Shown here piece by piece: positions 29,408-38,285 of a DNA stretch of 64,000 bases. The notes below the pieces were generated by a model. The model was given only the letters and a program-made list of their open reading frames with translations. It was not told the origin of the DNA and ran no database searches. Origin of the DNA: JBOHDX01 sp050700835 (lineage in GTDB: Bacteria > Actinomycetota > Actinomycetes > Propionibacteriales > Nocardioidaceae); the NCBI GenBank assembly GCA_050700835.1, contig JBOHDX010000135.1:25250-89249 (forward strand), written 5' to 3'. The position numbers and the translations under genes are program-made. Every line of letters begins with the position of its first letter. Position 1 is the stretch's first letter.

Positions 29408-30603
29408 AGTCGGACTGCCGCCTGTCGGAATGGCTGGTCCTGGTGCTCATCCGGCGCCGCAAAGCCGAGCAGCCTGGCGGCCAGGTCGGTGAGCACCTCG
29501 GTGGCGCCACCGCCGATGCCAAGGATGCGGGCGTCGCGATAGTGGCGCTCGACTTCGCTGTCACGCAGGTACCCCGCGCCGCCGTGGATCTGCACGGCAG
29601 CGTCGACGACGTAGGCGCACGCCTCGACAGCGGTCTGCTTGGCCAGGCATGCCTCCAGGACCGGCGCGTCGCCGGCGACCACTCGCTCGGCCACCGAGCG
29701 CGTGACGAATCTGGCGTCGGTCGTGCGCCGGTGCATCTCCACGAGCCGATGTGCGATGACCTGCCGGGTAACGAGAGGCCGTCCGAAGGTCACGCGTTGC
29801 TTCGCGTACGCCACGGTCAGGTCGAGTGCCCGCTGGGCGACGGAGTAGGCGTGCGCCGCCAACGACAACCGCTCGGCGACGAACTGCGTCATGATCATCG
29901 CGAAGCCGCCGCCGATCTCGCCGACCAGATGGCTGGCAGGCACCTTGGCGCCGGTGTAGGTGATCTCAGCGGTGTCTGAGCACAGCCACCCCATCTTGCG
30001 CAGTGCGGGCCCCACCAGCACGCCGTCACTGCGGGTGTCGACGACGAGCAACGAGATGCCCCGGTGGCCTGGGCCGCCGGTGCGTACCGCGGTGGTGGCG
30101 AAGTCGGCACGGACGCCGGAGGTGATGAACGTCTTGGCGCCGTCGACGACGAAATGCTCACCCTCGCGCCGGGCACGCGTGGTGATCGACGCGACGTCGG
30201 ACCCGCCGTCGGGCTCGGTGATCGCCAGGCACCCGATCGTGTCGCCGGCGAGGGTCGGACGGACGTACCGCTCGATCAGTGCTGGATCTGCGCTGGCGAC
30301 GATCTGCGGCAGGGCGATGCCGTGCGTGAACAGTGCTGCCATCAGGCCCGACGAGGCGCCGGCCTCGATCATCGCCTCGGTCATGGTGATCACGTCGATC
30401 GCATCGCCACCAGATCCGCCGTCGGACTCGGTGAACCCGAGCCCGAGCAGCCCGCACGCCGCCGCCTTTCGGTGCAGGTCACGTGGCACCTCGCCCTTGT
30501 CCTCCCAGGCGTCGAGCTCCGGCAGGACGTCGCTCGCGACGAACCTGCGGGCGGTGTCGCGCAGCGCGATCCGCTCCGGCGTCCGCCACGCCTCGGCGCT
30601 CAT
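29404..30603 (-). CDS. Acyl-CoA dehydrogenase (AtuD/FadE-like)
   Basis: The 399-residue acyl-CoA dehydrogenase shows LAITEPDGGSDVASI, the FVVDGAKTFITSG strand, and C-terminal QIHGGAGYLRDSEVERHYRDAR followed by GGGATEVL, where the usual catalytic glutamate position is filled. Immediately upstream lies a family C palindrome rather than a Shine-Dalgarno sequence, so its translation may depend on coupling or a weak site. Context suggests oxidation of a citronellyl- or isovaleryl-like CoA ester feeding the adjacent carboxylase. Confidence 0.88.
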
Positions 30604-30608
30604 GCGAC

Positions 30609-30659
30609 CGAAGAATCGACATTGGCGTCGCCCTGGCTACGGCGATGTCGATTGTTTCG
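30609..30659 (-). repeat. Family C palindromic repeat inside the operon
   Basis: CGAAGAATCGACA and TGTCGATTGTTTCG pair around a loop with CGCCCTGGCTAC. The element occupies nearly all of the 67-bp gap between the AtuA-like stop and the dehydrogenase ATG. Confidence 0.8.
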
Positions 30660-30670
30660 TCCGGCGGCAA

Positions 30671-32401
30671 TCACAGCAGCGCCTCCGGTACGTCGACGAC
30701 GCGGGCGCCGAGCCATTCCCCGAGGGCCTTGGCCTGCGGATCGAACCTTGTCGACGCGGCCACGCCGTCGCCAAGCAGTCCGCGGACGACGACGTTGACC
30801 GCCCGCAGGTTGGGCAGGTGGTGCACCTCGACTGGCAGGTCGGCCGCCTCCGGGATCAGTGCGCGGAAGCGGTCCACGTCGAGGAAGCCGGCGAGCCAGG
30901 CGTACCGCCGGTCGGTACCGACCCACACGCCGACGTTGGCGTCACCGCCCTTGTCGCCGCTGCGGGTGTTGACGATCCGCCCCAGCACCACCCGCCTCGT
31001 CGGACCGCCCTCGCTGAGCCTTACGCTTCCGTGCGACTCGCCGGCGAGTCGCCACGGAAACGTAAGGCCCACGGGATCGGGGCCGAAGGAGGTGGGGGGT
31101 GGGATGACGATGCGGGTGCCGTCGTCGAGGACCGCGACGTGGTCGACGGTGTCCTGGGGGACGTACCCGGCGGTGCACACCCCGAAGGGCGTCGCTGCGC
31201 CGGGCGGACTCGTCATCGTGAAGCCGGGATAGGACCCGAGCGCCAGCTCCACCGCGGCACCGGAGAAGGCCCGGCCGACCCGATCGGGGTCGGACGCCTT
31301 GACGTGGCAGCGCAGGTACGCCGTGGCGTGCGCCTGGGTGCGCGGGTCGTCGTGGGCGGTGGTGGCGAGATCCCAGGACACCGACTCGGGAGGTGCCGCG
31401 GCCAGCGCCGCCTCCAGCTGACGCCGAGCCAACGCGGCTTTCGCCTCGATGTCGAGGCCGGTGAGCACCAGCTCCACGCTGTTGCGGAAGCCTCCGAGCG
31501 AGTTCAGGCACACCTTCAACGTCTCGGGCGGCGCCGACCCGACGGCGCCACTGATCCGCACCCGGTCGGGACCATCCGAGCTGAGCTGCAGACTGTCCAG
31601 GTGGGTGATGACATCGGGCCCCAGATAGGCCGGGCCATCGACCTCGTAGACCAGCTGGGCCGTCACGGTGTCCACGGTCACGGCGCCGCCCGTCCCGGGA
31701 TGCTTGGTGATCACCGAGCCTCCGTCGTCGGCGATCTCGGCCAGTGGGAAGCCCGGGTGCGCCAGGTCGGCGCCGAGCGCGGCGAAGCCAGAGAAGTTTC
31801 CCCCTGTCGCCTGGGTCCCGCACTCCAGCACATGACCGGCCGCCGTCGCGCCGGCGAGCGGGTCCAGATCGGAAGGCTTCCAGCCGAACTCCGCCGCGGC
31901 CGCGCCCACCGTCAGGGAAGCGTCGGTGACCCGGCCGGTGACGACGACGTCAGCGCCGGCCTGCAGAGCCGCCGCGATCCCGAAGCAGCCGAGGTAGGCG
32001 TTGGCCGTCAGGGGGGCGCCGAGTCCCAGGGACTCCGCGCGAGGCCGCAGGTCGTCCCCCTCGACGTGCGCCACGCGCAGCGAAAGCCCTTGCGCAGCAG
32101 CGATCTCGCGCACTTTGGTGGCCAGCCCAGCCGGGTTGAGCCCTCCGGCGTTGGCAACCAGTCGTACGCCACGCTCGGCCGCCAGCGCCAGGTTGTCAGC
32201 GACCTGGCGTACGAACGTCCTGGCGTAGCCGGTGGAGGGGTCCTTCGCTGCATCGCGGCCCAGAATCAACATCGTCAGCTCAGCCAGGTAGTCGCCGGTC
32301 AGCACGTCGAGGTGGCCGCCTTCGAGCATCTCCCGCATGGCGCCGAGACGGTCACCGTAGAAACCTGAGCAGTTGCCGACGCGCAACACCCGCCGGGTCA
32401 T
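30671..32401 (-). CDS. AtuA-like acyclic terpene utilization protein
   Basis: The product has 576 residues from the ATG at 32401, which overlaps the preceding stop by four bases (ATGA); the 143 codons upstream in the same frame are low-complexity and rejected. Visible: RVGNCSGFYGDRLGAM at the N-terminus, a central DUF1446/AtuA domain to about residue 430, and a C-terminal AtuA domain with RSGDKGGDANVG. AtuA is required for citronellol/geraniol breakdown but its reaction is not settled. The linker between domains is encoded by a family D palindrome (31016-31075) in frame. Confidence 0.82.
   Translation of the reverse strand: MTRRVLRVGNCSGFYGDRLGAMREMLEGGHLDVLTGDYLAELTMLILGRDAAKDPSTGYARTFVRQVADNLALAAERGVRLVANAGGLNPAGLATKVREIAAAQGLSLRVAHVEGDDLRPRAESLGLGAPLTANAYLGCFGIAAALQAGADVVVTGRVTDASLTVGAAAAEFGWKPSDLDPLAGATAAGHVLECGTQATGGNFSGFAALGADLAHPGFPLAEIADDGGSVITKHPGTGGAVTVDTVTAQLVYEVDGPAYLGPDVITHLDSLQLSSDGPDRVRISGAVGSAPPETLKVCLNSLGGFRNSVELVLTGLDIEAKAALARRQLEAALAAAPPESVSWDLATTAHDDPRTQAHATAYLRCHVKASDPDRVGRAFSGAAVELALGSYPGFTMTSPPGAATPFGVCTAGYVPQDTVDHVAVLDDGTRIVIPPPTSFGPDPVGLTFPWRLAGESHGSVRLSEGGPTRRVVLGRIVNTRSGDKGGDANVGVWVGTDRRYAWLAGFLDVDRFRALIPEAADLPVEVHHLPNLRAVNVVVRGLLGDGVAASTRFDPQAKALGEWLGARVVDVPEALL
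31016..31075 (-). repeat. Family D palindrome within a coding sequence
   Basis: Sixty bases matching family D (ends CCTTACG... and ...CGTAAGG) lie in the AtuA-like gene without breaking the frame. Intergenic copies are at 56556, 59231 and 62626. It encodes part of the interdomain linker (LTFPWRLAGESHGSVRL). Confidence 0.85.
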
Positions 32402-33192
32402 CGATCCGCCAGGGGTACGGGATCGGCACCCGAAGGCCCCGCGAACGCCTGGATCACCTCGAGCCACTTCTCGGCCTGCTCGCCCACGGCCGTGACGTCG
32501 ACGTCGCGGCGATGCCGTCGCCGCGTTGCCAACAGGGCGAAGTCCCACGCGGCGCCCGTCACGTGCTGCTGGGAGTCGACTGGTCCCCACGACCATGTCG
32601 AGCCGGACGGTCCGATCAGGTCCACCCGGAAGTCGTCGCTCGGAGGCGTCAGCCCGCGTACGTGGTAGGCGAAGCTCCGGCTCCGCACCGCTAGGTGGCA
32701 GACGTGGCGGACGCGGTCGTTCGGGACCACGTCGATGTTCAGCGCCTCGGCGACGTCGTGGCCGTGTGCCCACGTCTCCATCAGTCGCGCGGTCGCCATG
32801 GTGGTGCCGCTCATCGACGGTCCGAACCACGGGATCTTGGTGCCCTGCGGGAGCACCCGTAGGGTCTCGGCGAGGCGATGCCGACCGTCCTGCCAGCGGC
32901 GCAGCAGATACGCCGGCTGAGTTGCCGCACCCTCCGCCGCCATCCTGTCGGTGTGCCCCAGCGGGTCGGCCATCGCGTCCTCGACGACCCGACGGAACGC
33001 GAACGGGTCAGTGGCGGCAATGATCGCGATGTCGTCGGTCCACGCGAGGTGCGCGATCTGGTGCGCGATCGTCCAGCCGGCCGCCGGAGTCGGTGTCGAC
33101 CAGCGACCTGCGGACAAGTCAACGACAAGGTGGTCCACCTGGCCGCTCTCTGCCTCCAGGTCCGCGAGCACCTCACCGAGCATCGCCGTCAT
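32398..33192 (-). CDS. TIGR03084-like DinB/maleylpyruvate-isomerase-fold metal-binding protein
   Basis: The protein has 264 residues from the ATG at 33192, which follows GGGGAGGCC; upstream codons are the family A repeat and are rejected. It has the DinB-like four-helix pattern with histidine motifs WTIAHQIAHLAWTDD (about 43-57) and METWAHGHDVAEAL, which would form the metal site. Proteins of this type often lead operons with acyl-CoA carboxylases and AtuA. The reaction is unknown. It overlaps the AtuA-like gene by four bases. Confidence 0.78.
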   Translation of the reverse strand: MTAMLGEVLADLEAESGQVDHLVVDLSAGRWSTPTPAAGWTIAHQIAHLAWTDDIAIIAATDPFAFRRVVEDAMADPLGHTDRMAAEGAATQPAYLLRRWQDGRHRLAETLRVLPQGTKIPWFGPSMSGTTMATARLMETWAHGHDVAEALNIDVVPNDRVRHVCHLAVRSRSFAYHVRGLTPPSDDFRVDLIGPSGSTWSWGPVDSQQHVTGAAWDFALLATRRRHRRDVDVTAVGEQAEKWLEVIQAFAGPSGADPVPLADR

Positions 33193-33232
33193 CCTGGCCT
33201 CCCCTCGTACGCGCGTCCCGGCGGGCCGGAGC

Positions 33233-33366
33233 GTGCGTAACTGTCGGATCGCGGCCAGTGTGGCGCAGCCGATCTGCGGGCGTAACTGTCGGATCGCGGA
33301 CAGTGGGGCGCGGCCGGTCTGCGTGCGTAACTGTCGCATCGCGGCCAGTGGGGCGCGGCCGGGGAG
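33233..33366 (-). repeat. Family A, 45-bp tandem array of three units
   Basis: GCGTAACTGTCGGATCGCGG starts at 33235, 33280 and (with one change) 33325, an exact 45-bp period. Each unit continues AGTGGGGCGCGGCCGGTCTG or close to it. It fills the gap between the TetR and DinB-fold genes. Confidence 0.88.
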
Positions 33367-33379
33367 ATCAACTGACCCA

Positions 33380-34000
33380 TCAAGGCTGCTCCCAGGACTC
33401 GTCGAGTGCCAGCGCCCAGGCGTCGAGGATGCGGGTACGCCGGGCTCGGTCGTCGGACAGGGTGGCGGCGAGGCCGAGTCCGCGCAGCAGGTCGAGGGTC
33501 GCCTGCACCAGCGGGCGCACGCCCGGGCGGGACTCGTCCACGCCGAGCAACTCGACCGCGCACCGGTGCGTCTCCCGGCCGAGACGCTGCTCCAAGGGCT
33601 TCACTGCGGCCAGCAGCGATGGATCGGTCCGCGCGGCCACCCACAGCTCGAGCGCGGCCTGGAACGCGGCGCCGGTGACCAGGTCGTCGAGGACGTCGAG
33701 CGCCACCCTGGTCCGGCGCCGGGTGGGGAGCACGTCGACAGGGGCGGCCAGCTCGGCAGATCGCTGTTCGAAGAGGTGATCGACGGCCGCGACCACGAGG
33801 GCGGCCTTCGTCGGGAAGTGATGCAGCTGCGCACCGCGTGAGACCCCGGCGCGCTCGGACACCAGCGTGGTGGTCGTCCCGGCGTAGCCGTGCTGGATCA
33901 GGCAACCGATGGTCGCGTCCAGCAGCCGGGCCCGCGTCGCGCGCGAGCGCTCACCCTGGGGCACTCGCTGCGCTCCCCGCGCCGTCTCGGTGGCCGCCAC
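33380..34000 (-). CDS. TetR family transcriptional regulator
   Basis: About 206 residues from the GTG at 34000 (GTG at 34018 is possible but lies inside the operator). The N-terminal helix-turn-helix reads TRARLLDATIGCLIQHGYAG, then VSERAGVSRGAQLHHF; this ligand-family signature is followed by a variable helical effector domain. It is the first gene of the carboxylase operon on the minus strand and is divergent from the MFS transporter. The palindrome at 34017-34054 is the likely binding site, so it probably controls both. Confidence 0.85.
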   Translation of the reverse strand: MAATETARGAQRVPQGERSRATRARLLDATIGCLIQHGYAGTTTTLVSERAGVSRGAQLHHFPTKAALVVAAVDHLFEQRSAELAAPVDVLPTRRRTRVALDVLDDLVTGAAFQAALELWVAARTDPSLLAAVKPLEQRLGRETHRCAVELLGVDESRPGVRPLVQATLDLLRGLGLAATLSDDRARRTRILDAWALALDESWEQP

Positions 34001-34016
34001 TACGCCAGGATGACCC

Positions 34017-34054
34017 ACCGAGAAACAAACAGTCAAGCCTGCTTGTTTCTCGGT
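34017..34054. promoter_or_regulatory. TetR-type operator
   Basis: ACCGAGAAACAAACA (34017-34031) and TGCTTGTTTCTCGGT (34040-34054) are 15-base inverted arms, one mismatch, 8-base spacer. The AT-rich core stands out from its surroundings and lies exactly between the divergent TetR and MFS genes. Confidence 0.75.
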
Positions 34055-34089
34055 AGAACGGATCGCTGCCCCCCGCGGTTGAATGGCGC

Positions 34090-35589
34090 GTGGCCAGCGA
34101 CTCGTCGGCAGCACCGCGCCCCCCCGTACCCCTGCCCGGCGTCTGCCCCGAGCACCCACGTCACAGCGGCACCGCCCCGGGGGTACGCCTGGACTCCGCC
34201 CAGGGCAGATGGCTCCTCGCGGCCGCCATCTTGGGCTCGGGCATGGGGTTCCTCGACGGCACCGTCGTCAACGTCGCGATCAAGCGGATCGGAACGGACA
34301 TCGGTGCGTCACTGGCCGACCTGCAGTGGGTCGTCAACGGCTACCTGCTGATGCTCGCGGCGCTGATCCTCGTGGGCGGCTCTCTGGGGGACCGGTTCGG
34401 ACGCAAACGCCTCTTCCTGATCGGCGTCATCTGGTTCGCCGTCGCCTCCGCCGTGTGCGGGCTCGCCAACAGCCCCGCGGTCCTGATCGGTGCTCGCGTC
34501 GTGCAAGGCATCGGCGCCGCGATGCTCACCCCCGGCAGCCTGTCGATGATCCAGGGCGCGTTCGTCCGCGAGGACCGAGCCCGCGCGATCGGCACGTGGT
34601 CGGGGCTCGCCGGCGTCACCACCGCCCTCGGCCCGCTGGTAGGTGGCTGGTTGGTGCAGACGGCGAGCTGGCGGTACGTGTTCTGGATCAACATCCCGCT
34701 GGCCGCAATCGTGATCGCCATCGGCGTGCACCACATCCCCGAGACCAGCGACCCGCAGGCGTCGCACCACCTCGACCTCCCCGGCGTGGTGCTCGGCGCG
34801 GTCGGGCTCGGAGCCGTGACGTACGCGCTGATCGAGGCCGGCACCCGATCGTCCGCGGAGGTCGCCGTCGCCGCAGTGGTCGGGGTCCTGGCCCTCACGG
34901 CGTTCGTCCTCGTCGAGCGGCACGGTCGGGAGCCGTTGGTGCCGCCGTCCATCTTCTCGTCGCGAGTGTTCCTGTTCAGCAACGTGCTGACGTTCGTGGT
35001 GTACGGCGCGCTCGGTGCCCTGATGTTCATGTTGGTCCTGCAGCTGCAGGTGGTCACCGGCTGGACTCCCTTGGAGGCGGGACTGTCCACGTTGCCGGTC
35101 ACCGTGCTGATGCTGCTGTTCTCCGGTCGGTCCGCCGCCCTGTCTGCCCGGATCGGCCCGCGTACCCAGATGACGGCCGGTCCCGTTGTCTGCGGGCTCG
35201 GCGCCTTGCTGCTGTCCCGAGTGGGTGCCGGGGAGTCGTACTGGCTGGGCGTGCTCCCAGGCGTCGTGTTGTTCGGCATCGGGCTGACCCTGATGGTGGC
35301 GCCGCTGACAGCGACGGTGATGGCGGCTGCGGAGGACAGGTACGCCGGAACCGCCAGTGGGGTGAACAACGCCATCGCCCGAGCCGGCAGCCTGCTCGCG
35401 GTCGCGGCGCTGCCGGCGCTGGTCGGGCTGTCGGGGGCCGACTACGCCAAGCCCGCAGTGTTCGGCAACGGCTTCACCTCGTCGATGTACATCTGCGCCG
35501 CCCTGCTGTTCGCCGGCGGCATCGCCGGATGGATGGCGCTGCGGCCGACCGGCCCCGGCGCGGCCCCGTCCCCGTCCCCTCCCCGCTGA
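34090..35589 (+). CDS. MFS drug-resistance transporter, DHA2 (14-helix) type
   Basis: The 499-residue transporter starts with a hydrophilic tail (about 1-40), then motif GFLDGTVVNVAI in TM1, LQWVVNGYLL in TM2, and motif A-like GGSLGDRFGRKRLF. Motif C lies in TM5 (GLAGVTTALGPLVGGWLV). About fourteen helices in total place it with EmrB/QacA exporters. The GTG start is taken because it is the earliest codon clear of the operator. Divergence from TetR suggests induction by its substrate or by an operon metabolite. Confidence 0.9.
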   Translation: MASDSSAAPRPPVPLPGVCPEHPRHSGTAPGVRLDSAQGRWLLAAAILGSGMGFLDGTVVNVAIKRIGTDIGASLADLQWVVNGYLLMLAALILVGGSLGDRFGRKRLFLIGVIWFAVASAVCGLANSPAVLIGARVVQGIGAAMLTPGSLSMIQGAFVREDRARAIGTWSGLAGVTTALGPLVGGWLVQTASWRYVFWINIPLAAIVIAIGVHHIPETSDPQASHHLDLPGVVLGAVGLGAVTYALIEAGTRSSAEVAVAAVVGVLALTAFVLVERHGREPLVPPSIFSSRVFLFSNVLTFVVYGALGALMFMLVLQLQVVTGWTPLEAGLSTLPVTVLMLLFSGRSAALSARIGPRTQMTAGPVVCGLGALLLSRVGAGESYWLGVLPGVVLFGIGLTLMVAPLTATVMAAAEDRYAGTASGVNNAIARAGSLLAVAALPALVGLSGADYAKPAVFGNGFTSSMYICAALLFAGGIAGWMALRPTGPGAAPSPSPPR

Positions 35590-35598
35590 GCGGGGAGG
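35578..35598. terminator. Bidirectional hairpin with the MFS stop codon in its loop
   Basis: CCTCCCCGC-TGA-GCGGGGAGG is a perfect 9-bp stem; the three-base loop is the TGA stop of the transporter. It lies between convergent genes, 7 bp from the penicillin-binding protein stop. Confidence 0.65.
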
Positions 35599-35604
35599 CG
35601 GGTG

Positions 35605-37500
35605 TCATGGGATCTGCATCGGCGTGTGGGTGAGGAACTCGCGAACCACCGGGCCGGCCGAGCCGTTGCCGGTGGCGCCGGTGACGACCAGGCACGCCCA
35701 GGCGACGTCACCGCGGTAGCCGATCAGCCACGCGTGCGTGGCGTTGCCGGTGCCGAACTCCGCGGTGCCCGTCTTGGCCCCGATGTCTCCGGGCAGCCCC
35801 CGCAGGCTGCTCGCCGTGCCCTCGGTAACGACGAGGCGCATCATCGTGCGCAGATTGGCCGCGACGGCGGCAGGCAGGTGGCCGAGCACGGCACCGTCCT
35901 TGCCTGCGGCCAGCGACGGGGCCCGCGACGTCCCACTGCGCGCAGTCGCGGCCACCAGCGCCATCTGCAGCGGGCTCATCAGGACCCGGCCCTGGCCGAT
36001 CATCTCCGCGGCCTTGTCCGTCTGGCCGTCGGCAGCCGGCACCGATCCGCTGTAGCCGGGGATCGGCATCGACCAGCTGTGGCCGACACCGAACTGCTGC
36101 GTCACCACGTCGTGCAGCGTCGAGTCTCCTAGCAGGCCACGTCGTTCGATCACCGTCGTGTTGCAGGAGAACGCGATCGCGTCGGCGTACGTCGAGCCGG
36201 CCGGCAGCGACTCGTGCTCGTAGTTCTTGAACGTCTTGCCATCCACCACGGTGGAGCTCGGACAGGCCGCCGGCGCGGTGATTCTCTGCCCGTTCTCGAT
36301 CAAGGCGGCGGACGTCAGGATCTTCATCGTCGAACCCGGGGCGTACTCGCCGACGAATCCGGTGTTGTACGACGTGACCTCGGGGCCGTTGACGTCTGCC
36401 AGCACCTGGCCGTTACGGGTGTCGACGGCCACGAACGCCGTCGTCGACGGCTGGCCGGCCACGGCGTTCTCCGCAGCCGCCTGCAGAGGCTGGGACAGCG
36501 TCGTCCGGAGCGGCGTGCCAGGGCGGGGCTTCACCCGCCACAGCACTCGACGCGGCGCGCCGCTCTGGGCGTCCACGAGCTGGACGTACCCACCGGGGGT
36601 GCCGGCGAGCTGCTTCTCGTACGTCGCCTGCAGGCCGCTGTCACCGACGGTGTCACTGGCCTCGGCCAGCAGGCCCGCGTTGGCGAGCGACTCCTTGGTC
36701 GCCGGCGCGACGGCGCCCAGCACGCCACGCCCCCAGCCGGCGCTCGGGGCGAGCGACATCCGAGCCGGGTTCACCGCGACGCCTGGAATCGCCAGCAGCC
36801 GGTCCCGCACCGGCGCGTAGTCGGCCGCACGCAACGTGATCACGTCGACGAACCAATCCGGCTGGGCAGCCTTGGCCCGTTGCACCAGGCCGGCCCGGTC
36901 GACACCCAGCAGCGAAGCGATCCTCGGGTACGACGCGGGTTTCGCCTTGCCCGGGACCACACCGATCCGATACACGGGGAGGTTCTTGGTGAGCTCGATG
37001 CCGGACCGGTCCAGGATCGGTGCCCGGGCCGGGAGCCGGCGTACCCGTGCGAACGCCTCTGACGAGGTCATCCCCGCGTGTAGCACCGCAGGGCGCCAGT
37101 GCACGGAGTAGCCGCTGCCGCTGCGGGTCGTCGAGACCGTCGTGGTGTACGCCCAGGTGCCGACACCGCCGATCTGCTCGCGCACCGACAGCTCTTGGCG
37201 ACAACCGGAGTCGGTGCACGTCGGCGATCCAGACGGCCTGACGCTCGTCGCGCCGAGCTGCAGGGCACCGGCCATGGCGGTGAACGCCTTCGCTGCCGCG
37301 GCTGAGTCGTCGGTCTGCGCCGCGAATGCGGCCGCGTCCTTGGCGGACCAGGCCGTGGCTAGCTTTGCCACGGCGACCGCGCGAACGTCGGTGACGGGCG
37401 GCTTGGTGCCCCCGGACCCGGACCCACTGGAGCAGGCGGTGCCGGCACCGAGGAGCACTGCTGTGCAAACAGCCACGACAGGTCGGGACCTCATGCTCAC
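35605..37500 (-). CDS. Class B penicillin-binding lipoprotein (MecA/PBPA-like D,D-transpeptidase)
   Basis: The 631-residue protein starts at a GTG overlapping the SDR stop (GTGA). A lipoprotein signal ends at Cys23 (LGAGTAC). An NTF2-like MecA-N domain (about 35-150), a PBP dimerisation domain and the transpeptidase follow, with Ser390-Lys393 in APGSTMKI, Ser445-Asn447 in FSCN and KTGTAE at Lys576. All three active-site motifs are intact. The MecA-N domain and lipobox match actinobacterial PBP lipoproteins such as mycobacterial Rv2864c. It acts on the outer membrane face in peptidoglycan cross-linking. Confidence 0.92.
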   Translation of the reverse strand: MSMRSRPVVAVCTAVLLGAGTACSSGSGSGGTKPPVTDVRAVAVAKLATAWSAKDAAAFAAQTDDSAAAAKAFTAMAGALQLGATSVRPSGSPTCTDSGCRQELSVREQIGGVGTWAYTTTVSTTRSGSGYSVHWRPAVLHAGMTSSEAFARVRRLPARAPILDRSGIELTKNLPVYRIGVVPGKAKPASYPRIASLLGVDRAGLVQRAKAAQPDWFVDVITLRAADYAPVRDRLLAIPGVAVNPARMSLAPSAGWGRGVLGAVAPATKESLANAGLLAEASDTVGDSGLQATYEKQLAGTPGGYVQLVDAQSGAPRRVLWRVKPRPGTPLRTTLSQPLQAAAENAVAGQPSTTAFVAVDTRNGQVLADVNGPEVTSYNTGFVGEYAPGSTMKILTSAALIENGQRITAPAACPSSTVVDGKTFKNYEHESLPAGSTYADAIAFSCNTTVIERRGLLGDSTLHDVVTQQFGVGHSWSMPIPGYSGSVPAADGQTDKAAEMIGQGRVLMSPLQMALVAATARSGTSRAPSLAAGKDGAVLGHLPAAVAANLRTMMRLVVTEGTASSLRGLPGDIGAKTGTAEFGTGNATHAWLIGYRGDVAWACLVVTGATGNGSAGPVVREFLTHTPMQIP

Positions 37501-38273
37501 ATCAGCTTCCGAACGATCGGCAGTGGCGCGTGGCGCATCAGAAACCCGATCGGCACCCACGGCCATGCCGGGACCTTCGCCGTCGTCGGCTCTCGGTCGA
37601 TCGCCGCTACGAGCGCCTTGCAGCCGGTCTCGGTGTCGACCATGAACTTGACCTTGTGGGCAACGCGCTCGTTCATCTCCGACGCGATGTAGCCGGGAAA
37701 CAGCGTCGTCACCAAAATGTCGTGCTCCTTGCGTCGTTGCAGATCCGAACGGATCCCTTCGGCGAGCGCGGCAACACCGGCCTTCGTGGCGGCGTACGAC
37801 GTCATGGCACCTGGCATGCCACGCATGGCGGAGATCGAGGACATGACGACGAGGTGTCCCCTGCCACGGTCGTAGAAGTGCTCCATCGCGGCCTCGCACT
37901 GCGCCAGTGCACCCACGAAGTTCGTCAGTGCGGTCTCCTTGTTGGCATAGAACTTGCCACTCCCGACGCGCGCACCCTTGCCGAGTCCGGCGTTGACGAC
38001 GACCCGATCGAGCCCGGCGAGCTCCTGGTTGCAGGTGGCGAAGACGTCGAACACCCGGTCGTGGTCGTTCACGTCGAGTTCGTGCGTCACCACGCGAACG
38101 GTCGGGTTGGCTGCGGTGAGCTCGATCTTGAGGGCCTCCAGTCGGTCGACCCGACGGGCCGTCAACGCGAGGTTGTGGCCGTTGGCGGCGAAGATCCTGG
38201 CCATGCCGGCGCCGAGCCCCGAGCTGGCACCGGTGATCAGGATGTTCGTGCGCACGGAGGTCACGCGCGCCAT
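37497..38273 (-). CDS. Short-chain dehydrogenase/reductase
   Basis: This 258-residue classical SDR has the nucleotide-binding TGASSGLGAGMA near residue 14, VVNAGLGKGA in place of NNAG, an active-site serine in MSSISAMRG, and SYAATKAGV (YxxxK). The substrate is unknown. It is followed by the PBP gene with a four-base overlap, and lies 12 bp after the histidine phosphatase gene, so the three are probably one transcript. Confidence 0.85.
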   Translation of the reverse strand: MARVTSVRTNILITGASSGLGAGMARIFAANGHNLALTARRVDRLEALKIELTAANPTVRVVTHELDVNDHDRVFDVFATCNQELAGLDRVVVNAGLGKGARVGSGKFYANKETALTNFVGALAQCEAAMEHFYDRGRGHLVVMSSISAMRGMPGAMTSYAATKAGVAALAEGIRSDLQRRKEHDILVTTLFPGYIASEMNERVAHKVKFMVDTETGCKALVAAIDREPTTAKVPAWPWVPIGFLMRHAPLPIVRKLM

Positions 38274-38285
38274 TCAACCAGCGGC

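Noticed and set aside
32402..32830. 143-codon N-terminal extension of the AtuA-like gene
   Set aside because: Low-complexity translation antisense to and overlapping the DinB-fold gene; the ATG at 32401 overlaps the previous stop in the usual coupled way.
33193..33339. Repeat-derived N-terminal extension of the DinB-fold protein
   Set aside because: It is the translated 45-bp family A array; the ATG at 33192 has a good ribosome-binding site.
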